Notes: a model not told the origin generated them from the sequence alone. 64,000 nucleotides of DNA from Candidatus Zhuqueibacterota bacterium (GCA_029261995.1 JAJDAF010000017.1:62001-126000); one strand, 5' to 3'. Shown: positions 39,713 to 48,958, counted from the stretch's first letter. A program made the numbers and translations.

Positions 39713-40828
39713 ATGAGCCTTAGAATTCTCCACATCGCTCCTTTTAATATTTCCGGTGTTCCAATCACTTTTGTGCACGCCGAACGCAGACTTGGTTTCG
39801 AAAGCCGCCTGGTCACGATGGGCCGTGACCGCCGGCAGTATGAAGAGGATATTTGTCTGGACCTGCCGTTTCTCGATTTTTCCGGAACTCGGCTACTCAA
39901 AAGGTTGTTTTCTCACCCGAGTAAACTCGCGATTTCTAACACGAGACAGGTGGGCCAGCAATACCCCGTCGCTTGGCAAGCCAATGGCTTTGCCGAGGCG
40001 CTATTGGTGCGAATCCGGGAGTGGTTTTGGACGTTTCGGATTCGGCCTCTGCTGAACGAAATCAGTTTCTGGGATTTCGATTTTTACCAACTGGACGGCG
40101 GACTTGAGTTTTACAGGGATGGCCGGCTCGTTCGGGCCCTGAAGGAGCGTGGCAAGCGAGTCATTTGTTGTTACACCGGCAGTGATTTGCGGACGCGGGG
40201 CGTGATTCCTGCAATCGATCAGATTGTGGACCTCAACGTGACACTGGAGCATGACCACTTGCAGATTCATCCCAATATCCGGCACGTCCTTTTCCCGTTT
40301 GAAACCTATAGCTTCTCGGTCCGGCCAGAGCCGCCTTGCGACCGGATTGTAATTGGACATGCACCGACGAACCGCCAGGCCAAAGGCAGTGATCGCATCA
40401 TTGCCGCAGTGGAGGCGCTGAAGGCCGAACTTTCAGTCGAGTTGCTACTTGTCGAGAATATGTCTTACCGACAGAGCCTTGAGCAGAAAGCGCGCTGCCA
40501 CATCTTTGTCGATCAAATTGGGGATCTGGGATATGGGTTGAATTCGCTCGAATCTCTGGCTATGGGTATCGCTACCTGCTCATGTCTGGCGGATGGATTT
40601 GAGGCACTCTACCCGGACCATCCGTTTGTAGTGATTGACCATACAAATATCGAGCAGGAGCTGAGAACGTTGATCATGAACACGCAGTTGCGCCGCAAAA
40701 TTGGCGAGAAAGGGCGCGCCTGGGTTCAACGGAACCACAACAGCCTCAACGTTGTGAAACAGATTCACAGGCTCGCGGGATTTCGCCCTGCACTCAGCCT
40801 GTCCAAAACCGAAAAAAGTTCGTTGTAA
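39713..40828 (+). CDS. Putative glycosyltransferase (GT-B-like)
   Basis: The product has 371 residues with the start pattern of GT4-type enzymes (LRILHIAPFNISGVPITFVH) and a C-terminal nucleotide-sugar-binding-like half (IVIGHAPTNRQAKGSDRIIA, GYGLNSLESLAMGIATCSCL, then VVIDHTNIEQELRTLI). It probably acts in the cytoplasm on surface polysaccharide or lipid-linked sugars. The donor and acceptor cannot be read from the sequence. Neighbour of a GT9-family gene. Confidence 0.72.
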   Translation: MSLRILHIAPFNISGVPITFVHAERRLGFESRLVTMGRDRRQYEEDICLDLPFLDFSGTRLLKRLFSHPSKLAISNTRQVGQQYPVAWQANGFAEALLVRIREWFWTFRIRPLLNEISFWDFDFYQLDGGLEFYRDGRLVRALKERGKRVICCYTGSDLRTRGVIPAIDQIVDLNVTLEHDHLQIHPNIRHVLFPFETYSFSVRPEPPCDRIVIGHAPTNRQAKGSDRIIAAVEALKAELSVELLLVENMSYRQSLEQKARCHIFVDQIGDLGYGLNSLESLAMGIATCSCLADGFEALYPDHPFVVIDHTNIEQELRTLIMNTQLRRKIGEKGRAWVQRNHNSLNVVKQIHRLAGFRPALSLSKTEKSSL

Positions 40829-40913
40829 AGCAGGAGATGGCTGCAGAAACCTGCACCTTGGGATCGACTTCAACGCCTCACTTGCCTTGGACACTCCAAG
40901 AAGGTTGAGTTCA

Positions 40914-42110
40914 ATGAGTGATGTATCTGGCTTGAGAAAAATGCTTCGGAGCCTCGTGCTCCGGCTGTTTGGCCGCAGGTTGGCGGCCGGCAACGACAAC
41001 GGCGATCAGGTGCGGCTACAGAGTTTACACCGCATTCTTGTTGTCCGCCAGCACGACCGTTTGTGCGATTTGCTATTCTGCATCCCGGCTCTGCGGGCGC
41101 TGCGGCAGGCGGCGTCTCAGGCAGAGATTACACTGATCACAAATAGTGTGCACGCTCCGCTTTTTCGTGGACATGAATTGGTTGATGAAGTGTTGAGTTT
41201 TGGACCGTCCATCGGCAACTGGGATGTCTCGAGCATCTGGCGGTTTGTCAGGAAGCTGCGTTCCGGGTTTGATCTGGCTATTGTCCTGAACACGAATTCT
41301 CATTCGTTGCTCTCCGACATGCTGGCCAGATTGTCGCGTGCCCGGCGTATCCTGGGCTCAGAGCACCTGCCATTTGATGGCTGCGAAACCAATTCGCTTT
41401 ATTCACTCCGTGCGCCGCACATGCCTGGTGCCCAGCATCAGGCCGACCGCAATCTTGAGATTCTGCGTCACATCAGCGTAAGCACATCGAATCTGACCAT
41501 GAATGTGCCGCTGCCCAACGATGAATTCAATCGAGCCTGTGAATTTCTTCTTCACCGCGGCATCAAGTACCGGGATTTCGTACTGGGCATCGACCTCGAT
41601 CCTGAGGAAGGCGAGGACGGGTGGCCTATTCGGGAGCTGGTTGCGGTGGCGAAGCATTTCAGTGTCAAATATCTTGGCCACGTCGTGGTGTTCTGGGGGG
41701 CAACGGGCGCGCGAAGGGGCCGTCAGTTGCTGGAAGGGTTGCCATTCGAACCCACTATTTGTGCTAATTTCAAACCACAGCAGCGTGGCGCCTTGTTCGC
41801 ATGCTGCAACGCGATCCTGGCATCCAATCTGGACACGATGTGCCTGGCGGCTGCGGTCAACGTTCCACTCGTTGGCTTGTTCGGGGAAAAAGACCCTCGA
41901 TTCTGGACCCCGATTGGCAGAAGGTTCCGGCCGCTTCGCGGTAGCGGCAGGAGGTGCGTCGATATTCCATTGGGAGACGTGATTCGTTACCTTGACCACA
42001 TCGCCTTCACTTACCCGAAATCGTCCGGAAGAAGCGCGGATGGTTTCGATATTTCAGAGCAGGTTGTGGATGAATATCTTGGCTTTGGCGACATTCGGGA
42101 CTATCTCTAG
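40914..42110 (+). CDS. Heptosyltransferase-like glycosyltransferase (GT9)
   Basis: The product has 398 residues with the GT9 layout: ILVVRQHDRLCDLLFCIPAL near the N-terminus, and the C-terminal GALFACCNAILASNLDTMCLAAAVNVPLVGLFGEKDPRFW region (seen as LASNLDTMCLAAAVNVPLVG and LFGEKDPRFW), equivalent to the family's D-x-GxxH-(x)AA-xxPxxxLFG. The usual histidine after D-x-G is replaced (DTMCLAAA). ATG 40914 is favoured over a TTG at 40887. Likely lipopolysaccharide core or similar assembly. Confidence 0.78.
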   Translation: MSDVSGLRKMLRSLVLRLFGRRLAAGNDNGDQVRLQSLHRILVVRQHDRLCDLLFCIPALRALRQAASQAEITLITNSVHAPLFRGHELVDEVLSFGPSIGNWDVSSIWRFVRKLRSGFDLAIVLNTNSHSLLSDMLARLSRARRILGSEHLPFDGCETNSLYSLRAPHMPGAQHQADRNLEILRHISVSTSNLTMNVPLPNDEFNRACEFLLHRGIKYRDFVLGIDLDPEEGEDGWPIRELVAVAKHFSVKYLGHVVVFWGATGARRGRQLLEGLPFEPTICANFKPQQRGALFACCNAILASNLDTMCLAAAVNVPLVGLFGEKDPRFWTPIGRRFRPLRGSGRRCVDIPLGDVIRYLDHIAFTYPKSSGRSADGFDISEQVVDEYLGFGDIRDYL

Positions 42111-42322
42111 TGGAGTTTGCGCGTCAAGGACAATGTGAAACTTGTCTCTATCGCAAGAGTTTGACAACCGGCCGAGGCACAACTTACATCTTGTGTTTAA
42201 GGTCACAAACACAGGCATCATTTGCGAGATACCCAAAACTCCCTGTTGTAGATTGCCACGGTTTTGTTGAGCAATCTGATAAGGCAAAACAGGGGTTACC
42301 GATGAGCAATCAGGAGACTGCC
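42111..42322. other. Gap before the CBS gene
   Basis: About 210 bp between the GT9 gene and the preferred CBS start. The CBS frame stays open through it, but the encoded residues (many C, T, Q) do not resemble a known domain. No clear promoter or terminator seen. Confidence 0.5.
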
Positions 42323-42754
42323 ATGAAACTCAGCAATATACTCGACTCCAAATGTGATGAGGTCCAGACCATCCACGAAGACAGAACGGTTCACGATGCC
42401 ATCAAGGTTTTGTTTAAAAACCGGATCGGAGCGCTTCTGGTACTTGACCATCAAGAACGATTAGTCGGCATAATTTCTGAAAGAGACGTGCTGTGGGAGT
42501 GTGTCGATCGGGATAGCCTGCTGCGCCGAACGCTCGTCAAGCAGGTGATGACCACGGAACTTATCATAGGTATTCCTGAGGATGACATCGACCACTCTCT
42601 TGCCGTTATGACAAACAATCGTATTCGCCATCTGCCAGTGATGCGCGGCAAAAGCATTGTCGGCATCGTTTCTATCGGAGATCTGGTCAAAGCGGAGCTT
42701 GATGAAAGTGAGGTCGATAATCGCTACCTGAAACAATACATCTTCGGCGGATAG
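42323..42754 (+). CDS. CBS-domain protein
   Basis: The product has 143 residues consisting of a tandem CBS pair (Bateman module). The first repeat has IKVLFKNRIGALLVLDHQER and VGIISERDVLWECV. The second has VKQVMTTELIIGIPEDDIDH and RIRHLPVMRGKSIVGIVSIG. AGGAG at 42312-42316 selects ATG 42323. Stand-alone CBS proteins of this type bind adenosine nucleotides and regulate partners; the partner here is unknown. Confidence 0.88.
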   Translation: MKLSNILDSKCDEVQTIHEDRTVHDAIKVLFKNRIGALLVLDHQERLVGIISERDVLWECVDRDSLLRRTLVKQVMTTELIIGIPEDDIDHSLAVMTNNRIRHLPVMRGKSIVGIVSIGDLVKAELDESEVDNRYLKQYIFGG

Positions 42755-42782
42755 CCGGCTAGATGTGTCTTTGTAAAAATAC

Positions 42783-42811
42783 TTGACAATCACGCAAGAT
42801 TTCAATACACT
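42783..42811 (+). promoter_or_regulatory. Sigma-70 promoter of the FAH-family gene
   Basis: TTGACA (42783-42788), 17 bases, then TACACT (42806-42811). About 90 nt of leader precede the TTG start at 42906. Confidence 0.75.
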
Positions 42812-42905
42812 GCAAAAAAACAGCCCGCCTCAGAGTTTCGCTCTTAGTTTCAACTCGTGAAAAACAGGAGGGGAGAGCGTCGTCAACACCGGAAGGAGTC
42901 CTGCT

Positions 42906-43805
42906 TTGAAAGCCTTTTCTTTTACGACGGACAAAGGTCAATCCCAGATTGGGATCGAGTACAAGGGCGCCTTTTACAATTTTTCTCTCGCTTGGGAGCT
43001 TTACAAGAACCTCAAGAACAAGGGTCAGGGCCCTAAGCTAGATTTTCTCCAGATTATGGTCGAGGCGGATTTTTTCCATCTGGAGACGTTGCAGGAGGTC
43101 ATGTTCGCGTTGCAGGAAGTCCGGCCCATTGACGACCTGAAGCTTAAGGATGGCTATGTGTTCGAGCCACCCGTCGGGCGGCCGCAGAAGATTCTCTGCA
43201 TCGGACGGAATTACCAGGAACATGCCGAAGAGCTGAACAATCCCGTTCCGGACGAGCCTCTATTCTTCTCAAAATCGCCATCTTCTTTAACAGCGCACGA
43301 CACGCCCATTCGTTTGCCTGCCGGCATTGGAGATGTCCATTTCGAAGGTGAGCTGGCTGTGGTCATTTCACGGCAGGGCCAGAACATTCCAAAAAGTCAG
43401 GCATTGGACCACATCGCTGGGTTCAGTCTGCTGAACGATGTGACTGCCAGGGAGATGCAACGCAGGGATCAGCAGGCGGGACGGCCCTGGTTCCGTTCGA
43501 AGAGCTTTGACACATTCTGCCCCTTCGGACCGGTTCTAGTGCCGAAAGACGCTATTCATGACTTTGGAGCGCTTGAACTCAAGGTAAGCGTCAACGGCGA
43601 CCTGCGCCAGCAAGGAGCCGCTTCACGGATGCTCTTTGGTATTTCAGAACTCGTTTCGTATCTCTCCAGGTTTTGCACGCTGGAGCCGGCTGACATCATC
43701 GCCACCGGCACGCCTTCTGGCGTCGGCCCGCTGCAGGCGGGAGATCGCGTCGAGGTTGAGGTGGCTGAAATCGGCAAACTATGCAACCAAGTAGTTGTTT
43801 CTTAA
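42906..43805 (+). CDS. Fumarylacetoacetate hydrolase family protein
   Basis: The product has 299 residues. The C-terminal FAH domain starts at KILCIGRNYQEHAEELNN and carries metal-binding acidic residues in VHFEGELAVVI and LNDVTAREMQRRD, with TGTPSGVGPLQAGD near the end. Members are hydrolases, isomerases or decarboxylases of aromatic degradation (for example acylpyruvases). The long N-terminal part is usual for the group. TTG start behind AAGGAG at 42892-42897. It has its own promoter and no pathway neighbours, so the substrate is not assignable. Confidence 0.88.
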   Translation: MKAFSFTTDKGQSQIGIEYKGAFYNFSLAWELYKNLKNKGQGPKLDFLQIMVEADFFHLETLQEVMFALQEVRPIDDLKLKDGYVFEPPVGRPQKILCIGRNYQEHAEELNNPVPDEPLFFSKSPSSLTAHDTPIRLPAGIGDVHFEGELAVVISRQGQNIPKSQALDHIAGFSLLNDVTAREMQRRDQQAGRPWFRSKSFDTFCPFGPVLVPKDAIHDFGALELKVSVNGDLRQQGAASRMLFGISELVSYLSRFCTLEPADIIATGTPSGVGPLQAGDRVEVEVAEIGKLCNQVVVS

Positions 43806-43852
43806 ATCGAATAAACAGGGGTTGTTAACTTATTTCAAAACAAGGAGGAGTC

Positions 43853-45844
43853 ATGCGAGTTAAAAGCAAGTTCTGGATTTTTCTGGTGAGTGCGTTGAGT
43901 CTTTGCCTGATTGCGCAACCGTCAGTGGCGGAACAGTCTAACGAAGTCATGATCAAGTTTAAGGCAGATGCAGCAACGGCGACCATCGATTCACTGACCA
44001 CAAGCCTTGGCTTGGTGAAAGTCAAAAGCATTGAGGAAATTCGCGTAGACGTTTTTCGCGTACCTGCCGGGCAATCGGTTTCACAAGTGGTGCAAGTCTG
44101 CAGCAACGTCGCCTTTGTAGAATACGCCGAACCCAACCAAACAGCCCGCGCTTTGGCGATAGAAGAAACGGCCGAGCCCACCGAAGCAGCGCCAGCCCCC
44201 GCGATACAAGCCGAACCCGCCGACTACAAACCGGGCGAAGTCATTATAAAGTTCAAATCAGGGTTTCCCGCGGAGAACGCCACTCAAGCGCTATCTGAGT
44301 TCGGTATCCAGATTGTAAAGCGGTTCGACGAAATCTCAGCTTTGCGCTGCAACATCACCAGCAACAAATCAGTGCTCAAGGCCATAGAAGAGTGCCAGGC
44401 CAATACCAACATTGAATACGCCGAGCCCAATTACATCTACAAAACATCGGTGGTGCCGAACGATCCCCGCTTCGGCGATTTGTACGGCATGCGTCAGATT
44501 CAGGCGCCGGAGGCTTGGGATTTGCAGAAGGGCAGTCGTTCAACTATCGTCGGCGTGATAGACACTGGTGTGGACACTGACCACAAGGATCTCAAGGCCA
44601 ACATTTGGCAGAATCCCGGTGAAACGGGCGGCGGCAAAGAGAACAACAAGGTTGACGACGACGGCAATGGTTTCGTCGATGATTATCGCGGATGGGATTT
44701 CATCAACAACGACAACAATCCGTTTGACGACAACAACCACGGAACACACGTCTCCGGAACAATAGGAGCGATGGCTGACAACGGTGAGGGTGTGGTTGGT
44801 GTCAGTTGGAACGTCTCCATCATGCCACTTAAGTTTCTCGCCGGAAATGGCAGTGGCACAACAGACGATGCCGTTGAAGCCATTATTTATGGCGCCAACA
44901 TGGGAGCAAAGGTACTCAGCAACAGTTGGGGCGGCGGTGGCAAATCTCAGGCGCTGGAAGATGCCATTCGGTTCGCGAACAGCAAGGGTGTTCTTTTTGT
45001 AGCTGCTGCCGGCAATGATTTCAGCAACAATGACAGTGCACCGACCTATCCGGCGAACTACGAGGTCGCCAACGTTGTCTCGGTCGCCGCCAATACCAGC
45101 AGCGAGCGACTGGCCGGATTTTCCAACTATGGTGTGCGCACTGTCGAACTGTCTGCCCCAGGCAACAATATCGTCAGCACGGTAGCGCGCGGCCGATATG
45201 AGTCGCTGAGTGGCACATCCATGGCAACCCCGCATGTGAGTGGCGCGGCTGCGCTGGTCTGGTCACAGTTTCCAAATCTGACTGTCAACAAGATAATCAT
45301 TCGTTTGCTGGGTTCTGTTGATAAAAGCATCAACTATGCCGACAAAGTCTCAACCGGAGGTCGGCTCAACGTATTCAAGGCCCTTTCTACCAAGCCAATC
45401 ATTGCCAGGACAACACGATTGGAGAACACCCTTGATGAAGCCGGTCCCTATGCCGTTGAGGCGGATATTCTCGATGACTCGGAGTCGACCATCAAGACCG
45501 CTTTCTTGACCTACCAGGTGACAGGGCAGTCTGCCGTGAAAGTTGACATGGCGACCAGCGGTAATGACCACTACAAAGCTGAGATACCGGGGCAGCCTTT
45601 GGGCAGCACGATTGTCTACTATGTCAGCGCCACAGATGACGCGGACAATCTCACCAAGGACAGCAATCACACCTTTTCCATTGCGGAGCCCAGCAATGGC
45701 GGAGGTTGTTGTGGCAGACCTCCAATTGAACTCGCGTTTGAGAACGAGGGCCTGTCCCGCGTGGCAAGTGCAGCGGTAAACGTCGGCCTATTCATGCTTC
45801 CGATCGTTGCTCTGCGGATTCGTGATCGCAAGAAACGTCCGTAG
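43853..45844 (+). CDS. Secreted subtilisin-like serine protease with double propeptide
   Basis: Peptidase S8 of 663 residues. A signal peptide (about 1-26) is followed by two related inhibitor-like propeptide segments (EVMIKFKADAAT and FVEYAEPNQTA; EVIIKFKSGFPAENA and IEYAEPNYIYK). The catalytic triad is D237 (VIDTGVDTDH), H296 (NNHGTHVSGT) and S456 (SGTSMATPHVSG), with the oxyanion asparagine N388 (AAAGNDFS). A beta domain follows, then GGGCCGRP (Cys 619-620), a hydrophobic segment around 636-653 and the basic end RIRDRKKRP. That tail suggests membrane anchoring or a CTERM-type sorting signal. AAGGAGGAG precedes the ATG. A terminator follows. Confidence 0.93.
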   Translation: MRVKSKFWIFLVSALSLCLIAQPSVAEQSNEVMIKFKADAATATIDSLTTSLGLVKVKSIEEIRVDVFRVPAGQSVSQVVQVCSNVAFVEYAEPNQTARALAIEETAEPTEAAPAPAIQAEPADYKPGEVIIKFKSGFPAENATQALSEFGIQIVKRFDEISALRCNITSNKSVLKAIEECQANTNIEYAEPNYIYKTSVVPNDPRFGDLYGMRQIQAPEAWDLQKGSRSTIVGVIDTGVDTDHKDLKANIWQNPGETGGGKENNKVDDDGNGFVDDYRGWDFINNDNNPFDDNNHGTHVSGTIGAMADNGEGVVGVSWNVSIMPLKFLAGNGSGTTDDAVEAIIYGANMGAKVLSNSWGGGGKSQALEDAIRFANSKGVLFVAAAGNDFSNNDSAPTYPANYEVANVVSVAANTSSERLAGFSNYGVRTVELSAPGNNIVSTVARGRYESLSGTSMATPHVSGAAALVWSQFPNLTVNKIIIRLLGSVDKSINYADKVSTGGRLNVFKALSTKPIIARTTRLENTLDEAGPYAVEADILDDSESTIKTAFLTYQVTGQSAVKVDMATSGNDHYKAEIPGQPLGSTIVYYVSATDDADNLTKDSNHTFSIAEPSNGGGCCGRPPIELAFENEGLSRVASAAVNVGLFMLPIVALRIRDRKKRP

Positions 45845-45867
45845 TGTCTTAGAATTTTTTTTGTCAG

Positions 45868-45903
45868 GCCCTCCCCGGCTTGTTGGGGAGGGCTTTGCCT
45901 TTT
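45868..45903 (+). terminator. Intrinsic terminator after the protease gene
   Basis: GCCCTCCCC (45868-45876) pairs with GGGGAGGGC (45885-45893), followed by a T-rich stretch. A very stable nine-base-pair stem. Confidence 0.88.
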
Positions 45904-46066
45904 GCTGGCGAATGCGAAGACGTGTTGCGCTGTCACCAGCGAGATTGCACCCCTGCGAACCACACGCAGGAGTTGTCATTGATTCGAGGTGCTGTAAACG
46001 GGACAAGAAGGCGATGTCGGCGTCGCGACAGGCCTCAAATCATTGTCATACCTTAGGAGATGAAGA

Positions 46067-46792
46067 ATGTCTCGCCAAAAGGATGTGAAACCCTATTTAC
46101 ACCGGGTAAAAAACTGGAAAGTCCGAAACATGGTCATGTTATACCTGCAGGCTCGCGATCTGTTTCGAAAGTACAATCATCTGTTCCGACGGGGAAAGTT
46201 TATTTCATTCGGAGGGATGAGAGAGTTGTGCGACATGCTTTACCAGATCAAGGAAGACCATCACCTGCTTTACAAGCGCCTGCTGGACCCCAAGAAGAAC
46301 AAGTTCGAAAAGTCCAAAAAGTTCCTGCCTGATGACATCGAAATGGACTTCATGAACAATGTTGGCTTGCTTTTCCATAAGGTCATGGTGGCGAGAGAAC
46401 TGAAATACCTGATGGAGCATTATGTTGAGGAAAGCGACTCTTATCAGAAGAACAGTGACAACCTGCGCAACCAGCTGGATATCATTGCGACTTTGTTTGA
46501 CGATGGCGTGGAGATTCTTAGACTTTTCGTCGCACGAAACCACGACAACATCTTGCTATTGACTCTCCTGATAGAAAATGCGGATATGACCAGCAGGCAT
46601 TTTGGCGGCAGTGCCGTTCAGATGATCGAGCAGTTTGGTGACGGCAAAGGTCTGGCTGACATATATTGCTCTGTCGGTGACTACTACACCGACTGTGGCC
46701 GTAAGGACGCGGCGAAACGCATGTTCAAGACCGCGCTGAAGAAGAACAGCAACCATGTCATCGCGAAGCGACAGTTGACAGCCTTGTCTTGA
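46067..46792 (+). CDS. Unrecognised protein with a TPR-like C-terminus
   Basis: The product has 241 residues. I do not recognise the family. It has no signal peptide and is largely helical by appearance. The N-terminal half is rich in basic and aromatic residues (RNMVMLYLQARDLFRKYNHL). The last 35 residues look like one TPR unit (YYTDCGRKDAAKRMFKTALK). AGGAG ten bases before ATG 46067 supports the start. It stands alone between two terminators, so it is probably its own transcription unit. Confidence 0.8.
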   Translation: MSRQKDVKPYLHRVKNWKVRNMVMLYLQARDLFRKYNHLFRRGKFISFGGMRELCDMLYQIKEDHHLLYKRLLDPKKNKFEKSKKFLPDDIEMDFMNNVGLLFHKVMVARELKYLMEHYVEESDSYQKNSDNLRNQLDIIATLFDDGVEILRLFVARNHDNILLLTLLIENADMTSRHFGGSAVQMIEQFGDGKGLADIYCSVGDYYTDCGRKDAAKRMFKTALKKNSNHVIAKRQLTALS

Positions 46793-46865
46793 AGGGACGC
46801 CGTGTGGCATAAAAGCACTTGAATCTGAGGCATATTTGCCTTAAGTTACTTTTCAAATAAGCAAG

Positions 46866-46900
46866 ACAGGCATTGTCTGAACGACGATGCCTGTTTTTTT
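46866..46900 (+). terminator. Intrinsic terminator before thiI
   Basis: ACAGGCAT (46866-46873) pairs with ATGCCTGT (46887-46894), followed by seven T. It ends the preceding unit and shows that the thiI frame upstream of 46927 is not translated. Confidence 0.92.
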
Positions 46901-46926
46901 GTGCCAGCAATAATTGTGATGGATTT

Positions 46927-48096
46927 ATGCAGAGAATTAGTGTCATTCATTACGGCGAAATCGCTCTGAAAGGACAGAATCGTGTCTTCTTTGAGCGTCA
47001 GTTGGTAAAGAACATCAAGCGTGCACTGGCAACACACCACTATACAAAGGTTGAACGCTTGCGAGGCCGGCTGATTCTGTACCTTGCTGCCCAAGCATCC
47101 GAGGCAACCGTGCAAACGGCGTTGCAGCAGGTGTTCGGCATCACGCATTTTGGCTTTGGAGTGATCTCAAGCCGTGATTTGGATATTATCAAGCGAGATG
47201 GTTGGGATTTGTTGCGCTCGTGTTCCTTTGACTCCTTTCGGGTCGATACCCGCCGGGCCGACAAGAAATACCCACTTAATTCCATGCAGGTCAACCGGGA
47301 AGTGGGCGGCCACCTCAAGGAGTTGTGTGGCAAGCCTGTGGATTTGTCGGCCGCGGACGCAGCGCTGCACATTGAGATAACGGACACAGGTGTTTTCCTC
47401 TACGTCGGCAAGATTCCGGGGTTGCGCGGTCTGCCTGTTGGCGTGAGCGAGCGTGCTGTCAGCTTGCTGTCATCGGGCATCGATTCGCCCGTCGCCTCTC
47501 ACATGATGATGAAGCGCGGGGTCAATCTCGTTTACGCTCACTTCCACAGCCAGCCATTTACAAGTCCCGATTCACAGGAAAACGCAGAGAAGCTCGTCGA
47601 AACCCTGACACGCTTTCAATATGCCTCCAAGGCCTATTTTATACCATTCATTGATATTCAAAAAGAAATTATGGCCAATTCGCCAGCCAAATTTCGTGTC
47701 CTGCTTTACCGACGGTACATGGTGAGACTGTCTGAGAGAATCGCCAGACAGGAAAAGGCGCGGGCGCTCGTAACAGGCGAGAATGTTGCACAAGTTGCGT
47801 CACAGACATTGAGCAATATCAGAGTGGTCGGGGAGGTCACACAACTGCCAATTTTGCGTCCTCTCGCCGGATTCGACAAGGATGAAATCGTGCAGCTTGC
47901 CAGGCGGATTGGCACCTACGAAATCTCGACCGCGCCTGATGAGGATTGCTGCAGCTTGTTCGTCCCGGACAATCCGGCCACAAAAGCGCAACCACACTGG
48001 CTGACTGAAGCGGAAACAGGTCTGTCGATGGATGCCTTGCTCGAGGATGCGATGGCGCGCGCAGAAATCAAGACCTTCAAGCACACCGCCGCGTAG
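46927..48096 (+). CDS. thiI: tRNA 4-thiouridine synthase ThiI
   Basis: Uses ATP and a persulfide donor to make 4-thiouridine at tRNA position 8. It has 389 residues from ATG 46927. It has an N-terminal ferredoxin-like part (ISVIHYGEIALKGQNRVFFE) and THUMP domain, followed by the PP-loop ATPase domain. The PP-loop reads LSSGIDSPVA, with serine where the common form has glycine (SGGIDS). APDEDCCSLFVPDNPATKA matches the family. There is no C-terminal rhodanese domain, as in most Gram-positive and archaeal forms. The frame upstream of 46927 covers a terminator. Confidence 0.93.
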   Translation: MQRISVIHYGEIALKGQNRVFFERQLVKNIKRALATHHYTKVERLRGRLILYLAAQASEATVQTALQQVFGITHFGFGVISSRDLDIIKRDGWDLLRSCSFDSFRVDTRRADKKYPLNSMQVNREVGGHLKELCGKPVDLSAADAALHIEITDTGVFLYVGKIPGLRGLPVGVSERAVSLLSSGIDSPVASHMMMKRGVNLVYAHFHSQPFTSPDSQENAEKLVETLTRFQYASKAYFIPFIDIQKEIMANSPAKFRVLLYRRYMVRLSERIARQEKARALVTGENVAQVASQTLSNIRVVGEVTQLPILRPLAGFDKDEIVQLARRIGTYEISTAPDEDCCSLFVPDNPATKAQPHWLTEAETGLSMDALLEDAMARAEIKTFKHTAA

Positions 48097-48178
48097 TTTT
48101 TTTAAACCGATTCGTTTGGAAACCGAATACTGTGACTCGCCGGGCTCGGTGGATCAACTGCCCGTCGGTCGATGGCTT

Positions 48179-48958
48179 CTATTCAAGATGATGTTCCGTG
48201 AGAAATTTCGATACGACATGGATGAATTGTCGCGGTGCATCGATGTGAACCCAGTGACCGGCATCCGGGATGATGGCGAGTTCATAGTTGGGGAAGTGTT
48301 CGGCTATCAAGTCTTGTCTCCGGGCAATCTGGTGCTCTGACTTTCCGCCGCCAATAAACAAGGTGGGGCCATCGTAATGGCTTTCCGCCTCAAGATCAAC
48401 TCGTTTGTTCTCCCGAACCCAGCGGGCAAGCTCGGCAAGATTGCATTTCCAGCGATAGGTTCCGTCCGCCTTCCTTTCCAGATTCTTCAATAGGAATTGC
48501 CGGACGCCAGGGTCCGGGAGCTGTGGCGCCAACTCCCGGACCGCATCGGTCCTGCGTGAGACACTCTCCAGATCAACACTCTCCATGGCTTGAAATACGG
48601 GCTTGAGCCGAGCCATTTCGGCTTGTGGCAGTACATCAACCACAATCAGACTGCGGATGGATTCGGGCTTGACCGTAGCGAGAGACATCGCGACCAGACC
48701 ACCCATCGAGTGGCCGATGATGTTTGTCTTCGAAATGCTGCTCCGCTCATGAAGACCTGCAACGTCATCACACATCGCCTCGACGCTGTGCGGCCCGTGC
48801 GGTGAATCGCCATGGTTGCGGAGCGTCGGCACGAGAATTCTAAGGCTGGATTGCAGGCTATCTGCCACAGAACTCCAATTTTGTCTGGACCCCAGAAGAC
48901 CATGTAATATTGTCAGGGTCGCCTGCGAACTTCCATAAACGTCGTATTTAATGAGCAT
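48179..48958 (-). CDS. Alpha/beta hydrolase (YbfF/ABHD11-like)
   Basis: The only minus-strand gene in the window, 259 residues. The nucleophile lies in GHSMGG (Ser84), with the oxyanion region in ILHGLLGSRQNW and the catalytic histidine in DAGHWVHIDAP (His235). The pattern LHGLLGS-x-x-NW and LRNHGDSPH is characteristic of the YbfF esterase group. No signal peptide, so cytoplasmic. It converges on thiI with 82 bp between and diverges from the cold-shock gene. Natural substrate unknown. Confidence 0.88.
   Translation of the reverse strand: MLIKYDVYGSSQATLTILHGLLGSRQNWSSVADSLQSSLRILVPTLRNHGDSPHGPHSVEAMCDDVAGLHERSSISKTNIIGHSMGGLVAMSLATVKPESIRSLIVVDVLPQAEMARLKPVFQAMESVDLESVSRRTDAVRELAPQLPDPGVRQFLLKNLERKADGTYRWKCNLAELARWVRENKRVDLEAESHYDGPTLFIGGGKSEHQIARRQDLIAEHFPNYELAIIPDAGHWVHIDAPRQFIHVVSKFLTEHHLE

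Noticed and set aside
46060-46332. 90-codon frame starting at an ATG seven bases before the 46067 gene
   Set aside because: The 46067 frame has better Shine-Dalgarno spacing, runs to 241 residues and ends in a TPR-like unit; this one is its frame shadow.
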